Source: an uncultured Prevotellaceae bacterium (GTDB lineage: Bacteria > Bacteroidota > Bacteroidia > Bacteroidales > Bacteroidaceae). From it: a stretch of 64,000 nucleotides of DNA. The position numbers were made by a program, and so were the translations under genes. Shown in pieces: positions 40,885 through 50,605 of this stretch. The stretch spans positions 62,001 through 126,000 of the forward strand of contig ONGG01000002.1 in the NCBI GenBank assembly GCA_900317305.1, in the 5' to 3' direction. The notes under the pieces were generated by a model. The model had not been told where the DNA came from, did no database searches, and saw only the letters and a list, made by a program, of their open reading frames with translations. Positions within the stretch are counted from its first letter, which is position 1, and each line of letters begins with the position of its first letter.

Positions 40885-42075
40885 ATGTTTGGTAAAATGC
40901 AGGAACATCTCAGACGTGAGATTGCTGAGATTCGTGAGGCTGGGCTTTACAAGGAGGAACGCATCATCGAAAGCCCACAAAAAGCAGGTATCAGTGTGAA
41001 AGGCAAGGAAGTGCTCAACTTCTGTGCCAACAACTATCTCGGACTGTCCGACCATCCGCGGCTCATCGAGGGGGCGAAGCGAATGATGGACAAAAGGGGC
41101 TTCGGCATGTCGTCGGTGCGCTTCATCTGTGGCACCCAGGACATCCATAAGCAACTCGAGGCCGCCATCTCCGACTATTTCAAGACCGAAGACACCATCC
41201 TCTATGCCGCTTGCTTTGATGCTAACGGTGGTGTGTTCGAACCGCTATTTACCGAGGAGGATGCCATCATCTCCGACGCGCTCAACCATGCCTCGATCAT
41301 CGATGGCGTGCGCCTGTGCAAGGCCAAGCGCTATCGCTATGCCAATGCCGACATGGCCGACCTGGAGCGGTGCCTGAAGGAAGCCCAGGCTCAGCGCTTC
41401 CGCATCATCGTCACCGACGGCGTGTTCTCAATGGACGGCAATGTGGCGCCAATGGACAAGATTTGTGACTTGGCCGAGAAATACGACGCCCTGGTGATGG
41501 TCGACGAGTCGCACTCGGCTGGCGTGGTGGGTGCCACCGGCCATGGCGTGAGCGAACTCTGCGGCACCTATGGCAGGGTCGACATCTATACCGGCACGTT
41601 GGGCAAGTCGTTTGGCGGTGCATTGGGTGGATTCACCACTGGCCGCAAGGAGATTATCGAGATGCTGCGCCAGCGCAGCCGTCCCTACCTGTTCTCCAAC
41701 TCCCTGGCTCCTTGCATCATCGGTGCCAGTCTCGAGGTGTTCAAGATGCTGAAGGAGAGCAATGAGATACACGACCGCCTGGTAGAGAATGTGGAGTATT
41801 TCCGTGCGAAGATGATGGCTGCCGGCTTCGATATCAAGCCCACGCAGAGCGCCATCTGTGCCGTGATGCTCTACGACGCACCCCTCTCGCAGGTCTATGC
41901 CAACAGGCTGCTCGAGGAGGGTATCTATGTCACGGGCTTCTATTACCCGGTGGTGCCCAAGGGACAGGCACGCATCCGCGTGCAGATTTCCGCTGGCCAC
42001 AACCGTGAGCAGCTCGACCGTTGCATCGCCGCCTTCATCAAGGTGGGACGCGAACTGGGCGTGCTCAAGCAGTAG
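40885..42075 (+). CDS. kbl: Glycine C-acetyltransferase
   Basis: 396 residues from ATG 40885. PLP fold type I: VDESHSAG (about 208-215), and the PLP lysine in TGTLGKSFGGALGG (about 235-248). Splits 2-amino-3-ketobutyrate with CoA to glycine and acetyl-CoA. Divergent from tdh; its end overlaps the end of the convergent ltaE-like gene by 11 nt. Confidence 0.93.
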   Translation: MFGKMQEHLRREIAEIREAGLYKEERIIESPQKAGISVKGKEVLNFCANNYLGLSDHPRLIEGAKRMMDKRGFGMSSVRFICGTQDIHKQLEAAISDYFKTEDTILYAACFDANGGVFEPLFTEEDAIISDALNHASIIDGVRLCKAKRYRYANADMADLERCLKEAQAQRFRIIVTDGVFSMDGNVAPMDKICDLAEKYDALVMVDESHSAGVVGATGHGVSELCGTYGRVDIYTGTLGKSFGGALGGFTTGRKEIIEMLRQRSRPYLFSNSLAPCIIGASLEVFKMLKESNEIHDRLVENVEYFRAKMMAAGFDIKPTQSAICAVMLYDAPLSQVYANRLLEEGIYVTGFYYPVVPKGQARIRVQISAGHNREQLDRCIAAFIKVGRELGVLKQ

Positions 42076-43102
42076 CCTCGCGAAGTATCTCTCTTAAGAT
42101 TTCCAACTCTTCATAGGTGGTGGCCCAACTGGTCACAAACCGGCAGACGGTGTGGGTGTCGTCGAAGGGTTCCCAATGGGTGAACAGCACCTGCTGCTCC
42201 AGCCGGTGCATCAGTTCGTTGGGCAATACCACAAATTGCTGATTGGTGGGGGACTCGACATGCAGACGCAGGCCGGCCTCCACCAATATTTTGCGCAGCT
42301 GCATGGCCATGTCGATGGCATGGCGTGAGATGCGCAGGTAGAGGCCGTGGGTAAAGAGGGCATCGAACTGCACGCCCGTGAGCCTGCCTTTGGCCAGCAG
42401 TGCCCCATGACGCTTGATGATGGTGAAGAAGCAACGTGGAGTGTTGCCATGTGTGAAGACCACGGCCTCGCCACAGAGTGCGCCCACTTTCGTGCCGCCG
42501 ATATAGAAGGCATCGGTGTGCTGGGCAAGGAAAGGCAGGTCGATGGTGCTGTCGGCGGCCAGTGCATAGCCCAGTCGTGCCCCGTCGACGAACAGTTGTA
42601 GGCCGTGGCGCTGGCATGTGGCATAGATGTTGGCAATCTCGTCGGCACTGTAGAGTGTGCCCATCTCGGTGGGATAGCTGATGTATACCATGCCGGGTTG
42701 AGCGATATGGTCGCGGCTCTCGTCGTGCTCGAAGACACGCATGTAATGGTCGAGCGTGGCGGCATCCAGTTTGCCGTCTTTGTGGGGCAGTCCGATCACC
42801 TTGTGCCCGCTGGCCTCTATGGCTCCCGCCTCGTGCACGTTGATGTGCGCCGTGGCCGGACATACTACGCCCTCATACGAACGTAGCATGGCGTCGATGA
42901 CAGTGGCGTTGGTCTGAGTGCCGCCCGTGAGCAGGTGCACATCGTTGGCATCCACGCCACAGGCCTCGGCAATCTTCTTGCGGGCACTGTCGCTGAATCG
43001 GTCGAATCCATAGGTGAGTGTCTGCTCGCTGTTGGTCTCCACCAGGTGGAGCAACACGTCGGGGTGCGCCCCGTTGTTGTAGTCACATTCGAAAGATATC
43101 AT
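42065..43102 (-). CDS. ltaE: Low-specificity L-threonine aldolase-like enzyme
   Basis: 345 residues. Beta-eliminating lyase family: LLTGGTQTNATVI (about 58-70), FVDGARLGYAL (about 165-175) and the PLP lysine in YIGGTKVGALCGEA (about 190-203). It splits threonine to glycine and acetaldehyde, or acts on related beta-hydroxy amino acids. Clusters with tdh and kbl, which reach glycine by another route. Confidence 0.85.
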   Translation of the reverse strand: MISFECDYNNGAHPDVLLHLVETNSEQTLTYGFDRFSDSARKKIAEACGVDANDVHLLTGGTQTNATVIDAMLRSYEGVVCPATAHINVHEAGAIEASGHKVIGLPHKDGKLDAATLDHYMRVFEHDESRDHIAQPGMVYISYPTEMGTLYSADEIANIYATCQRHGLQLFVDGARLGYALAADSTIDLPFLAQHTDAFYIGGTKVGALCGEAVVFTHGNTPRCFFTIIKRHGALLAKGRLTGVQFDALFTHGLYLRISRHAIDMAMQLRKILVEAGLRLHVESPTNQQFVVLPNELMHRLEQQVLFTHWEPFDDTHTVCRFVTSWATTYEELEILREILREATA

Positions 43103-43303
43103 TTCTGGTATGGGTTTTGGGGGCGAAGTTACGCTTTTTTTCGTTCTTTCCCTTCACCTTGCCTTATTTTTGTTCATCATGGCTGTCATTTCTTTGGCAT
43201 CATGCAGATTGTTAGTTTCTGTTCCTCGTTCCCAACCCATTTGATTTTGTTTCATCCACACCAAATTCATGCACTTTTTTTAAAAGTGTATTTGGAAAAA
43301 GTG

Positions 43304-43311
43304 TATATTTG
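43304..43311 (+). promoter_or_regulatory. -7 box of the hybrid two-component gene
   Basis: TATATTTG, 21 bp before ATG 43333. Confidence 0.55.
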
Positions 43312-43332
43312 CAGCATAATTTGTGCTATGAG

Positions 43333-46300
43333 ATGAACGAAACCCTAATGAAACGATTTTTTTTGATTTGTTTCACGCTGTTCTTCCTGTTGGGGGCACG
43401 GGCGGGCAGCAGTAGGCTGTTCACCTCCGACAAATTGTCGAGCACCTCCATCGACTTTATCGTGCAAGACCATTATGGCTATATCTGGGTGGCCACCCAG
43501 TATGGTCTCAACCGTTTCGATGGTTATCGTTTCGCACAGTTTTTCTTCGATAAGACCGATACCACCACCATCGTCAGCAACGACGTGGTCTGCCTCCTTG
43601 AGGACAGCAAGCAACGGCTTTGGGTGGGGTGCAACCAAGGCCTTTGCCGCTACGACTATGAGCGCAACGCTTTCGTGCGCTACCCCTTCCCCAACCAGCT
43701 GAATCCACGTGTGCAATGTCTGGAGGAGGACAATCATGGCAACATCATCGTGGGTACGGCAGGCCGAAGCATCTTTGCCATCCGCGAGGGCAGCGATGTG
43801 CTCACCCCCGAGAAGCAACTGTGGCAGGGCAACCCCGACCAGCATATTTACGTCATTTTCAGCGACGACCAACACATGGTGTGGCTCGGCCACCAGACCT
43901 CGGTCATCACCCGGATGAAGATGAGTCAGCTCAATCCCACCTCGGTGAAGGACTTCGAGTCGCCCTACGGGCCCGTGGTGAAATTCATCAAGACTGGAAA
44001 CAATGGCTTTCTCGCCGTGTGTATGTATGGCATACTGAGGTATGACTATGCCACCAGCCAGTTCTCGGATGCCGGCTACGACCTGGGCATACTCCAGAAC
44101 AATATATCAATAAGGTGGGCGCAGATGTCGAGCGACGGCAATATCTACCTGGGTACATCGGGCAAGGGCCTTTGCTATATCTCCAAAGGGAGCAAGACAT
44201 TGCAGCAGGTGGATGACGGTGGACGTTTTGGCCTCTTCACAGCCAACGTGAACCATATGTTTGAGGACAAGGACCATAATCTCTGGGTGAGTTGCTACAA
44301 GAAAGGCTTGTTGGAACTCAACCAGGATGTCGAGGCCTTTCACACCTGGAAGTTCGCCGAGCAGAACTATGTGCTGGGAAGTGGCGTGTCGAGCATGGCC
44401 ACCGACGAAAACGGTGGCGTGTGGTGCACGGTACAGAAGAGCGGCATCTACCACTTCGATGCCAATGGCCGTATCACTCCTGCTGTGGCCACCCCCGCTG
44501 GTGCCAACTGCATCTACCGCGACAGGCATGGCAACTATTGGGTGGGCAGCGAGAACACCCTTTATAGCTATAATCCTCAGACGGGTGTGAGCATACCTCG
44601 GCTCAAGGTCGACGGCTGGGGCATCAACTGTATGGCCGATGATGGCGACGGCAATCTCTTCATCAGCGATTTCGGCAAGGGACTGTGCCTCTACAACACG
44701 TCAACAGGTCAGTCGCAGCATTTCACCATGTCGAAGGAAGAATCCAAGAAAGGCAGTCTAAGCAATGACTGGATCATGTCCTTGTATTTCGACCATAGCG
44801 GACTGCTCTGGATCGCTACTGCCAGTGGGGCGTGCGTGCTCAACCCAGCCGACAACAACTTCCGTATCTTCGGATGGAACGAACTCCTCAAGGGCATAAA
44901 GGTGTTCTCGCTATGTGAGCAGCCCGATGGTTTGATGCTCATCGGCACCGACCAGGGACTCTATTGCTACGACCGGGAGAAGAACGAGGTGGCCCCTTTC
45001 CCCGATTCCGACGAGGTGGCCAACAAGTCAATCTGCTCCATCATACGGTCGCACGACGGCAATGTGTGGATGAGCTCGGCCAACGGCATCTGGCAGTATG
45101 ACGCCAAGCGCAAGCAGTTTGTGAGCCATGCCGACGGAAACGGACTGGAGATGAGGGAGTTCAATGTGCGTACGGGCATCGAGGATGCCGAAGGCCGCAT
45201 TTTCTTCGGTGGCAACGATGGCATTGTGGCTTTCGACCCCGCCGACGTGAGGGCAAGTGCCGAGAACAACGACGGGGTGGTGTATCTCACCAACTTTATC
45301 ATCGACGGAAAACCAGTAAGCACGCTCGCCAAGCGGTTTGTCGTGCCCTACGACCAGCGCACCTTCAGCATGGAGTTCTCCATGCTCAATTTCCGTATCA
45401 CCGAGAATCTCAGTTTCTGCTACCGGGTCAACGAGGGCGACTGGGTGATGATGGAGGACGGCACCAACAGTGTCACGTTCAACCGGATGAAACCGGGCAC
45501 CTACACCATTGAGGCCAGGGCCATGAGCAATGGCGTGCTGGTGGGCTCGACAGGAGAGATTACCGTTGTGGTGCGTGCTCCTTGGTATGCCACCACATGG
45601 GCATACCTCGCCTATTTGTTGCTCACCTTGGGCCTGCTCGCTTTCGCCCTGTTCTATTTCGACCGCCGACAGCGCGAGAAACTCGACGAGCAGAAGATGA
45701 GGTTCCTCATCAACGCCACCCACGATATCCGGTCGCCGCTCACCCTCATCCTTGGTCCGCTTGGCAAACTCAAGCAGCGGGTCACCGATGCCCAAAGTCT
45801 TGAGGACATCAACACCATCGACCGGAATGCCCAGCGACTCTTGCTTCTGGTGAACCAGATCCTTGACGAGCGAAAGATCGACAAGAACCAGATGCGCCTC
45901 CACTGCACCCCTACCGACCTCGTGGCCTTTATCTCCAGCATCTGCTCGCTCTATCAGTACAATGCGCGCCAGCGCAACATCAGTTTCAACTTCGAGCATA
46001 CCGACAGTGCGCTCGAGGCATGGATTGACCGCAACCAGTTCGACAAGGTGGTGAGCAACCTGCTCTCCAATGCATTCAAATACTCTCAGGATGGGGGAGA
46101 GGTGACGGTGTCGCTCACCTCCGACAGCAACAATGCCTATATCAAGGTCACCGACAACGGCATGGGATTCGGCACAGAGAAGACCGACAAACTCTTCGAA
46201 CGGTTCTACCAGGGCCGGAACACGGAGCAGTCGGGTGTCGAGGGAACGGGTATTGGACTGAACCTCAGCCGTTCGATCGTGCTTTTGCATGGCGGACAGA

Positions 46301-47214
46301 TTAAGGCCTATAACCGCACCGACGGGCGCCAGGGGGCTTGTCTCGATGTGTCGCTGCCCCTTGGCAACAAGCATCTGCGCCCAGAGCAGATGGAAGAGGT
46401 GCCCACCGTGCAGACCAAGAGCGTCAAGAAGCAGGCCTCACGCAACTACCGCCTGCTCGTGGTCGACGACGACATCGAGGTGTCGCGCTATGTGAAGGAG
46501 GAACTGGCCGACTGGTACCGCATCGACACGGCCACCAACGGCAAGGATGCCCTGAAGATGCTGCTCACCAACGAGCCTTACGACCTGGTGGTGACCGACG
46601 TGGTGATGCCCGTGATGGACGGTATCAGCCTGTTGCGCGAAATCAAGGGGAATGCCAACATCAGCGAGACACCCGTCATCGTGCTTACCTCGAAGAGTGA
46701 GGTGAGCGACCGCCTCGAGGGACTGAAGAAAGGTGCCGACGCCTATATCGCCAAACCTTTCGATATGGAAGAACTGCATGTGCTCATCGACAACCTCGTG
46801 GAGAACGTCCGTCGGCTCAGGGGGAAGTTCTCGGGTGCTCTCGTCCAGACCGACAAAGTGGAGAACGTGGAGGTGAAGGGCAATAACGATGCGCTCATGG
46901 AACGTGTGATGCGCTCCATCAACGACAATATTCAGGATCCCGACTTCGGGGTCGACATGCTGGCCAGCGAGGTGGGGCTCAGCCGCACCCAGTTGCACCG
47001 CAAGATGAAGGAGATCACCGGTGTGTCGACTGGTGAGTTCATCCGCAACCTCAGGCTCAAGCAGGCCGCCCGCCTCATCTGCGAGGGAAAGATCAACATC
47101 GCACAGGCTGCCTTCGCCGTGGGGTTCAACAACCAGACCTATTTCTCTACTGCCTTCAAGAAACATTATGGGATGACTCCCACGGAATATGCTGAAAAAT
47201 CGGGAAAGCAGTAG
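43333..47214 (+). CDS. Hybrid two-component system regulator (HTCS)
   Basis: 1293 residues from ATG 43333 (43348 also possible). Signal peptide; two beta-propellers of Reg_prop repeats (about 25-640); Y_Y_Y domain (about 650-730); membrane helix (about 750-775); HisKA with HDIRSP (His797); HATPase_c with NLLSNAFKYS and GTGIGLNLS; a receiver with VTDVVMP (Asp1089); and a C-terminal AraC HTH ending in FKKHYGMTPTEY. One polypeptide senses a periplasmic glycan fragment and activates transcription. The SusC/SusD pair directly downstream is its expected target. Confidence 0.95.
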   Translation: MNETLMKRFFLICFTLFFLLGARAGSSRLFTSDKLSSTSIDFIVQDHYGYIWVATQYGLNRFDGYRFAQFFFDKTDTTTIVSNDVVCLLEDSKQRLWVGCNQGLCRYDYERNAFVRYPFPNQLNPRVQCLEEDNHGNIIVGTAGRSIFAIREGSDVLTPEKQLWQGNPDQHIYVIFSDDQHMVWLGHQTSVITRMKMSQLNPTSVKDFESPYGPVVKFIKTGNNGFLAVCMYGILRYDYATSQFSDAGYDLGILQNNISIRWAQMSSDGNIYLGTSGKGLCYISKGSKTLQQVDDGGRFGLFTANVNHMFEDKDHNLWVSCYKKGLLELNQDVEAFHTWKFAEQNYVLGSGVSSMATDENGGVWCTVQKSGIYHFDANGRITPAVATPAGANCIYRDRHGNYWVGSENTLYSYNPQTGVSIPRLKVDGWGINCMADDGDGNLFISDFGKGLCLYNTSTGQSQHFTMSKEESKKGSLSNDWIMSLYFDHSGLLWIATASGACVLNPADNNFRIFGWNELLKGIKVFSLCEQPDGLMLIGTDQGLYCYDREKNEVAPFPDSDEVANKSICSIIRSHDGNVWMSSANGIWQYDAKRKQFVSHADGNGLEMREFNVRTGIEDAEGRIFFGGNDGIVAFDPADVRASAENNDGVVYLTNFIIDGKPVSTLAKRFVVPYDQRTFSMEFSMLNFRITENLSFCYRVNEGDWVMMEDGTNSVTFNRMKPGTYTIEARAMSNGVLVGSTGEITVVVRAPWYATTWAYLAYLLLTLGLLAFALFYFDRRQREKLDEQKMRFLINATHDIRSPLTLILGPLGKLKQRVTDAQSLEDINTIDRNAQRLLLLVNQILDERKIDKNQMRLHCTPTDLVAFISSICSLYQYNARQRNISFNFEHTDSALEAWIDRNQFDKVVSNLLSNAFKYSQDGGEVTVSLTSDSNNAYIKVTDNGMGFGTEKTDKLFERFYQGRNTEQSGVEGTGIGLNLSRSIVLLHGGQIKAYNRTDGRQGACLDVSLPLGNKHLRPEQMEEVPTVQTKSVKKQASRNYRLLVVDDDIEVSRYVKEELADWYRIDTATNGKDALKMLLTNEPYDLVVTDVVMPVMDGISLLREIKGNANISETPVIVLTSKSEVSDRLEGLKKGADAYIAKPFDMEELHVLIDNLVENVRRLRGKFSGALVQTDKVENVEVKGNNDALMERVMRSINDNIQDPDFGVDMLASEVGLSRTQLHRKMKEITGVSTGEFIRNLRLKQAARLICEGKINIAQAAFAVGFNNQTYFSTAFKKHYGMTPTEYAEKSGKQ

Positions 47215-47292
47215 TCGCTTTCCCGCAGCTCGCAATGCGTAAAACAACCTGTGAATAGCACTTTTCAAGGAAAAACACATATTTTTCGGGCA

Positions 47293-47320
47293 TGAAACGT
47301 TTTCAAAAGGTGTTGAAACG
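47293..47320. promoter_or_regulatory. Direct repeat upstream of susC, candidate HTCS site
   Basis: TGAAACG at 47293-47299 and 47314-47320, exactly 21 bp apart, ending about 30 bp before the -7 box at 47351. This spacing suits an AraC-type dimer. TTGAA recurs at 47325. Confidence 0.5.
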
Positions 47321-47350
47321 AAAGTTGAACACACCTTTTTATTTTTAATA

Positions 47351-47358
47351 TATCTTTG
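47351..47358 (+). promoter_or_regulatory. -7 box of susC
   Basis: TATCTTTG, about 70 bp before ATG 47428. Confidence 0.6.
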
Positions 47359-47427
47359 CACCGAACATTTTCAAATATGTCCTAAGACTTTACCTAATTC
47401 ACATAACTATTTTAAAAAATCAAAGCT

Positions 47428-50400
47428 ATGCATGTAATCTCAAGAAAAACTATCTCCATCGTGGGATTGTGCTCCCTGTTTGGGGTCATCGCAACCCCGC
47501 AGGCAGCAGCGGCCAACCATGAGTCGCCAGCTACCCAAGAGGTGCAGCAATCGAAGAGAGTGTCGGGTCAGGTCATCGACTCTGAAGGTCCTCTCATCGG
47601 TGCTACCGTGCTGGAAAAAGGAACGTCGAATGGCGCAGTGACCGACATCGACGGTAACTTCTCGCTCGACGTGCAGCCCGGCGCTACTCTCGTGGTGTCG
47701 TATGTGGGCTACATCTCACAGGAAATCAGGGTGGGCAGCCAGTCCAACATCTACATCACCCTCGAGGCTGAGGGCGGAAACCTCAACGAGGTGGTGGTCA
47801 TCGGTTACGGTACACAGCGCCGCGAGGCAGTGACCGGTTCGGTGGCCAATGTCAATGGTGAGAAACTCAACCAGGTGGCTGCCACCAATGCAGCACAGGC
47901 CCTCCAGGGACGTGTGGCCGGTGTGCTCATGACACAGACTTCTTCCAAGCCAGGTGCCGAGATGCAGATCCGCATCCGTGGTCAGCGCTCTCTGAGTGCA
48001 TCCAATGACCCGTTGATCGTGCTCGACGGTATCCCCTTCATGGGTCAGCTTTCCGATATCAACCCAGCCGACATCAAGTCGATGGATATCCTCAAGGACG
48101 CCTCTGCAACCGCCATCTACGGTAGCCGTGGTGCCAACGGTGTGATCATCATCACTACCACCAAGGGTTATCAGGGCGCTCCTGCCAAGGTGACCTATAA
48201 TGGATATGTAAGCTTCAAGGAAGTGTTCCACAAGTATCCTATGATGGATGGTCCTACATTCTCGAAGATGCGTCAGTATGCCGGCAAGTACCAGAACTCT
48301 CTGGACGAGAGCGATGACATCAACACCGACTGGCAGGATCTTTACTATAAAACAGGTGTGAGCCATAATCACGATTTGAGTGTGGTGGGTGGCACCAACG
48401 GCGGTAGCTACAGTTTCGGCGCAGGCTACTACCACGACGAGGCCGTTGTTCCCACTGAGGGTTACGACCGTGTTTCTATTCGTGGTAACTTCGACCAGAT
48501 GGTGGGCAAGTACTTCCGTTTCGGTCTGAGCACCAACACCAGTTATCGCATGACAAAGGGCGTGAACAACATGTATGCCGTGCTGTGCTCTTCACCGTTG
48601 TCAAGCCCCTATGATAAGGATGGCAACCTGAAGCGCTATAATGCCCTCCCTGCCGACGACCAGGTGGTTGTCACAAGGAAATCGGTGGAGCGCGACGAGG
48701 ATGTATGGTTGAGCGAGAACAAGGGTATCGGTACCTACAACACACTCTTCGGTGAGGTGAAATGCCCATGGGTCGAAGGCCTGAGCTATCGTATCAATAT
48801 CGGTCTGAACTTCCGCAGCTCCAAGGGCGGTGGCTTCACGGGTACCGGTATCAACAACAAGGACGCCAATGCTGTGAACAGTGGTTGGGTATCCGAGAAC
48901 CAGACCCGCAACTGGGCTGTGGAGAACCTCCTTACCTACGACCGCACCTTCGGCAAGCACCAGCTCAATGTGGTGGGCATGTATTCTGCCGAGCAGACCA
49001 CCTACGAGTCATCTGGCGGTTCCGCACAGAATATTCCTGCTGACTACTTCCAGTATTATGCTCTCGACAAGGCTACAGGTCAGGCCAACCTCACTAACTA
49101 TGGTTACTGGCAGAGCGGTCTGATGTCGTGGATGGGTCGTGTGATGTATTCTTACGACAACAAGTACATGGCTTCTGTGGCTCTCCGTTCGGATGCTTCT
49201 TCGCGTCTGGCCAAGGGACATCAGTGGCACACCTATCCTGCATTCAGCGCAGGTTGGAACATCGCCCGTGAGGATTTCATGGAAAGCTCAAGGTCCTGGA
49301 TCGACAATCTGAAGGTACGTATTGGTTATGGTGAGACCTCTAACCAGAGTATCAACCCCTATTCCACTCTCGGTGGTCTGGCTATCCGCAACTATAACTT
49401 CGGTAACGGTACCAACTATATGGCTGGTTACTATGTGAACGCCCTGCCTAACCCCGAACTGGGCTGGGAGTACTCCAAGACTTGGAACTTCGGTGTCGAC
49501 TTCTCGTTCTTCAAGGGTCGCCTGTCGGGTACCTTCGAGTACTACATCCAGAAGACCAATGACATCCTGCTCGACGTGTCTCTGCCTTCTACCTCTGGTG
49601 TGAGCAGCTTCACGGGCAACATCGGTAAGACCGAGAACAAGGGTTGGGAGTTCACCCTCAACGGCATCATCATTGACAACAAGAACGGATGGAACTGGGA
49701 GGCTGGTATCAACCTCTATGCCAACCGCAACAAACTGACCGCCCTGGCCTCTGGCGAGGACCGCGATGAGGGCAACCGCTGGTTCGTTGGCTATCCTATC
49801 GATGTCATCTACGACTATGAGTATGAAGGTCTGTGGAATGAGAGTGATGTCTATGAAGTGACATTGCCCGACGGTACTAAGACCACCAACTTCAAAATCC
49901 TCGAGCCGGATGGCAACCTGGGTATGATCAAGGTGAAACATGACGATGCCCTCGACGCCAATGGTGTTCCCACACGTGCTATCGGTGCCGACGACCGTCA
50001 GATCATGAGCATGGAGCCCGACCTGATGGGTGGTTTCAACACCACAGTAGGATATAAGAACTTCGACCTCACCGTTATCGGTGCCTTCCAGGTTGGTGGC
50101 AAGCTCATCAGCGCCATCCACTCTTCGAATGGTTACCTCAACATGCTGACCGGTCGTCGTAACAACATCGATGTTGACTACTGGACAGAAAACAACACTG
50201 GTGCCAAGTACCCGAAACCCGGTGGCATCATTAGCAGTGACAACCCCAAGTATGGCAGCACCCTCGGTTACTTCGATGCTGGCTATCTCAAGATCCGTGC
50301 CATCACCCTCGGTTACAACTTCGCCAACCTGAAGGCAGTGAAGGATCTCGGCATCAGCCGCCTGCGCCTCTATGCTACGATTCAGAATCCATTCGTTCTC

Positions 50401-50571
50401 TTCTCACCGTATAACAATGAAAGCGGACTCGACCCCGAGACCAACTCTTGGGCTAATGAGAATACGGCTGTTGGCTATAGCGAGTACTCTGGCAAGCACA
50501 GAATGCCGATTGTAGGTTACAACACACCTTCAACCCGCAATTTCATCTTCGGTCTTAATGTAACTTTCTAA
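47428..50571 (+). CDS. SusC-like TonB-dependent outer membrane transporter
   Basis: 1047 residues. Signal peptide; CarboxypepD_reg-like domain (about 45-120); TonB box-like NEVVVIGYGTQ (about 120-130); plug domain (about 130-230, LQGRVAGVLMTQ); then a 22-strand barrel to the C-terminal Phe. The SusC family signature is clear. It imports oligosaccharide with the SusD lipoprotein encoded 34 bp downstream. Confidence 0.95.
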   Translation: MHVISRKTISIVGLCSLFGVIATPQAAAANHESPATQEVQQSKRVSGQVIDSEGPLIGATVLEKGTSNGAVTDIDGNFSLDVQPGATLVVSYVGYISQEIRVGSQSNIYITLEAEGGNLNEVVVIGYGTQRREAVTGSVANVNGEKLNQVAATNAAQALQGRVAGVLMTQTSSKPGAEMQIRIRGQRSLSASNDPLIVLDGIPFMGQLSDINPADIKSMDILKDASATAIYGSRGANGVIIITTTKGYQGAPAKVTYNGYVSFKEVFHKYPMMDGPTFSKMRQYAGKYQNSLDESDDINTDWQDLYYKTGVSHNHDLSVVGGTNGGSYSFGAGYYHDEAVVPTEGYDRVSIRGNFDQMVGKYFRFGLSTNTSYRMTKGVNNMYAVLCSSPLSSPYDKDGNLKRYNALPADDQVVVTRKSVERDEDVWLSENKGIGTYNTLFGEVKCPWVEGLSYRINIGLNFRSSKGGGFTGTGINNKDANAVNSGWVSENQTRNWAVENLLTYDRTFGKHQLNVVGMYSAEQTTYESSGGSAQNIPADYFQYYALDKATGQANLTNYGYWQSGLMSWMGRVMYSYDNKYMASVALRSDASSRLAKGHQWHTYPAFSAGWNIAREDFMESSRSWIDNLKVRIGYGETSNQSINPYSTLGGLAIRNYNFGNGTNYMAGYYVNALPNPELGWEYSKTWNFGVDFSFFKGRLSGTFEYYIQKTNDILLDVSLPSTSGVSSFTGNIGKTENKGWEFTLNGIIIDNKNGWNWEAGINLYANRNKLTALASGEDRDEGNRWFVGYPIDVIYDYEYEGLWNESDVYEVTLPDGTKTTNFKILEPDGNLGMIKVKHDDALDANGVPTRAIGADDRQIMSMEPDLMGGFNTTVGYKNFDLTVIGAFQVGGKLISAIHSSNGYLNMLTGRRNNIDVDYWTENNTGAKYPKPGGIISSDNPKYGSTLGYFDAGYLKIRAITLGYNFANLKAVKDLGISRLRLYATIQNPFVLFSPYNNESGLDPETNSWANENTAVGYSEYSGKHRMPIVGYNTPSTRNFIFGLNVTF

Positions 50572-50605
50572 AGGTAATAAGGAAATTAAGTAAAACAGTA
50601 AAGTT

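Noticed and set aside
45028-46374. A 448-codon minus-strand frame inside the HTCS gene
   Set aside because: Antisense to the histidine kinase and receiver region, which has all expected motifs.
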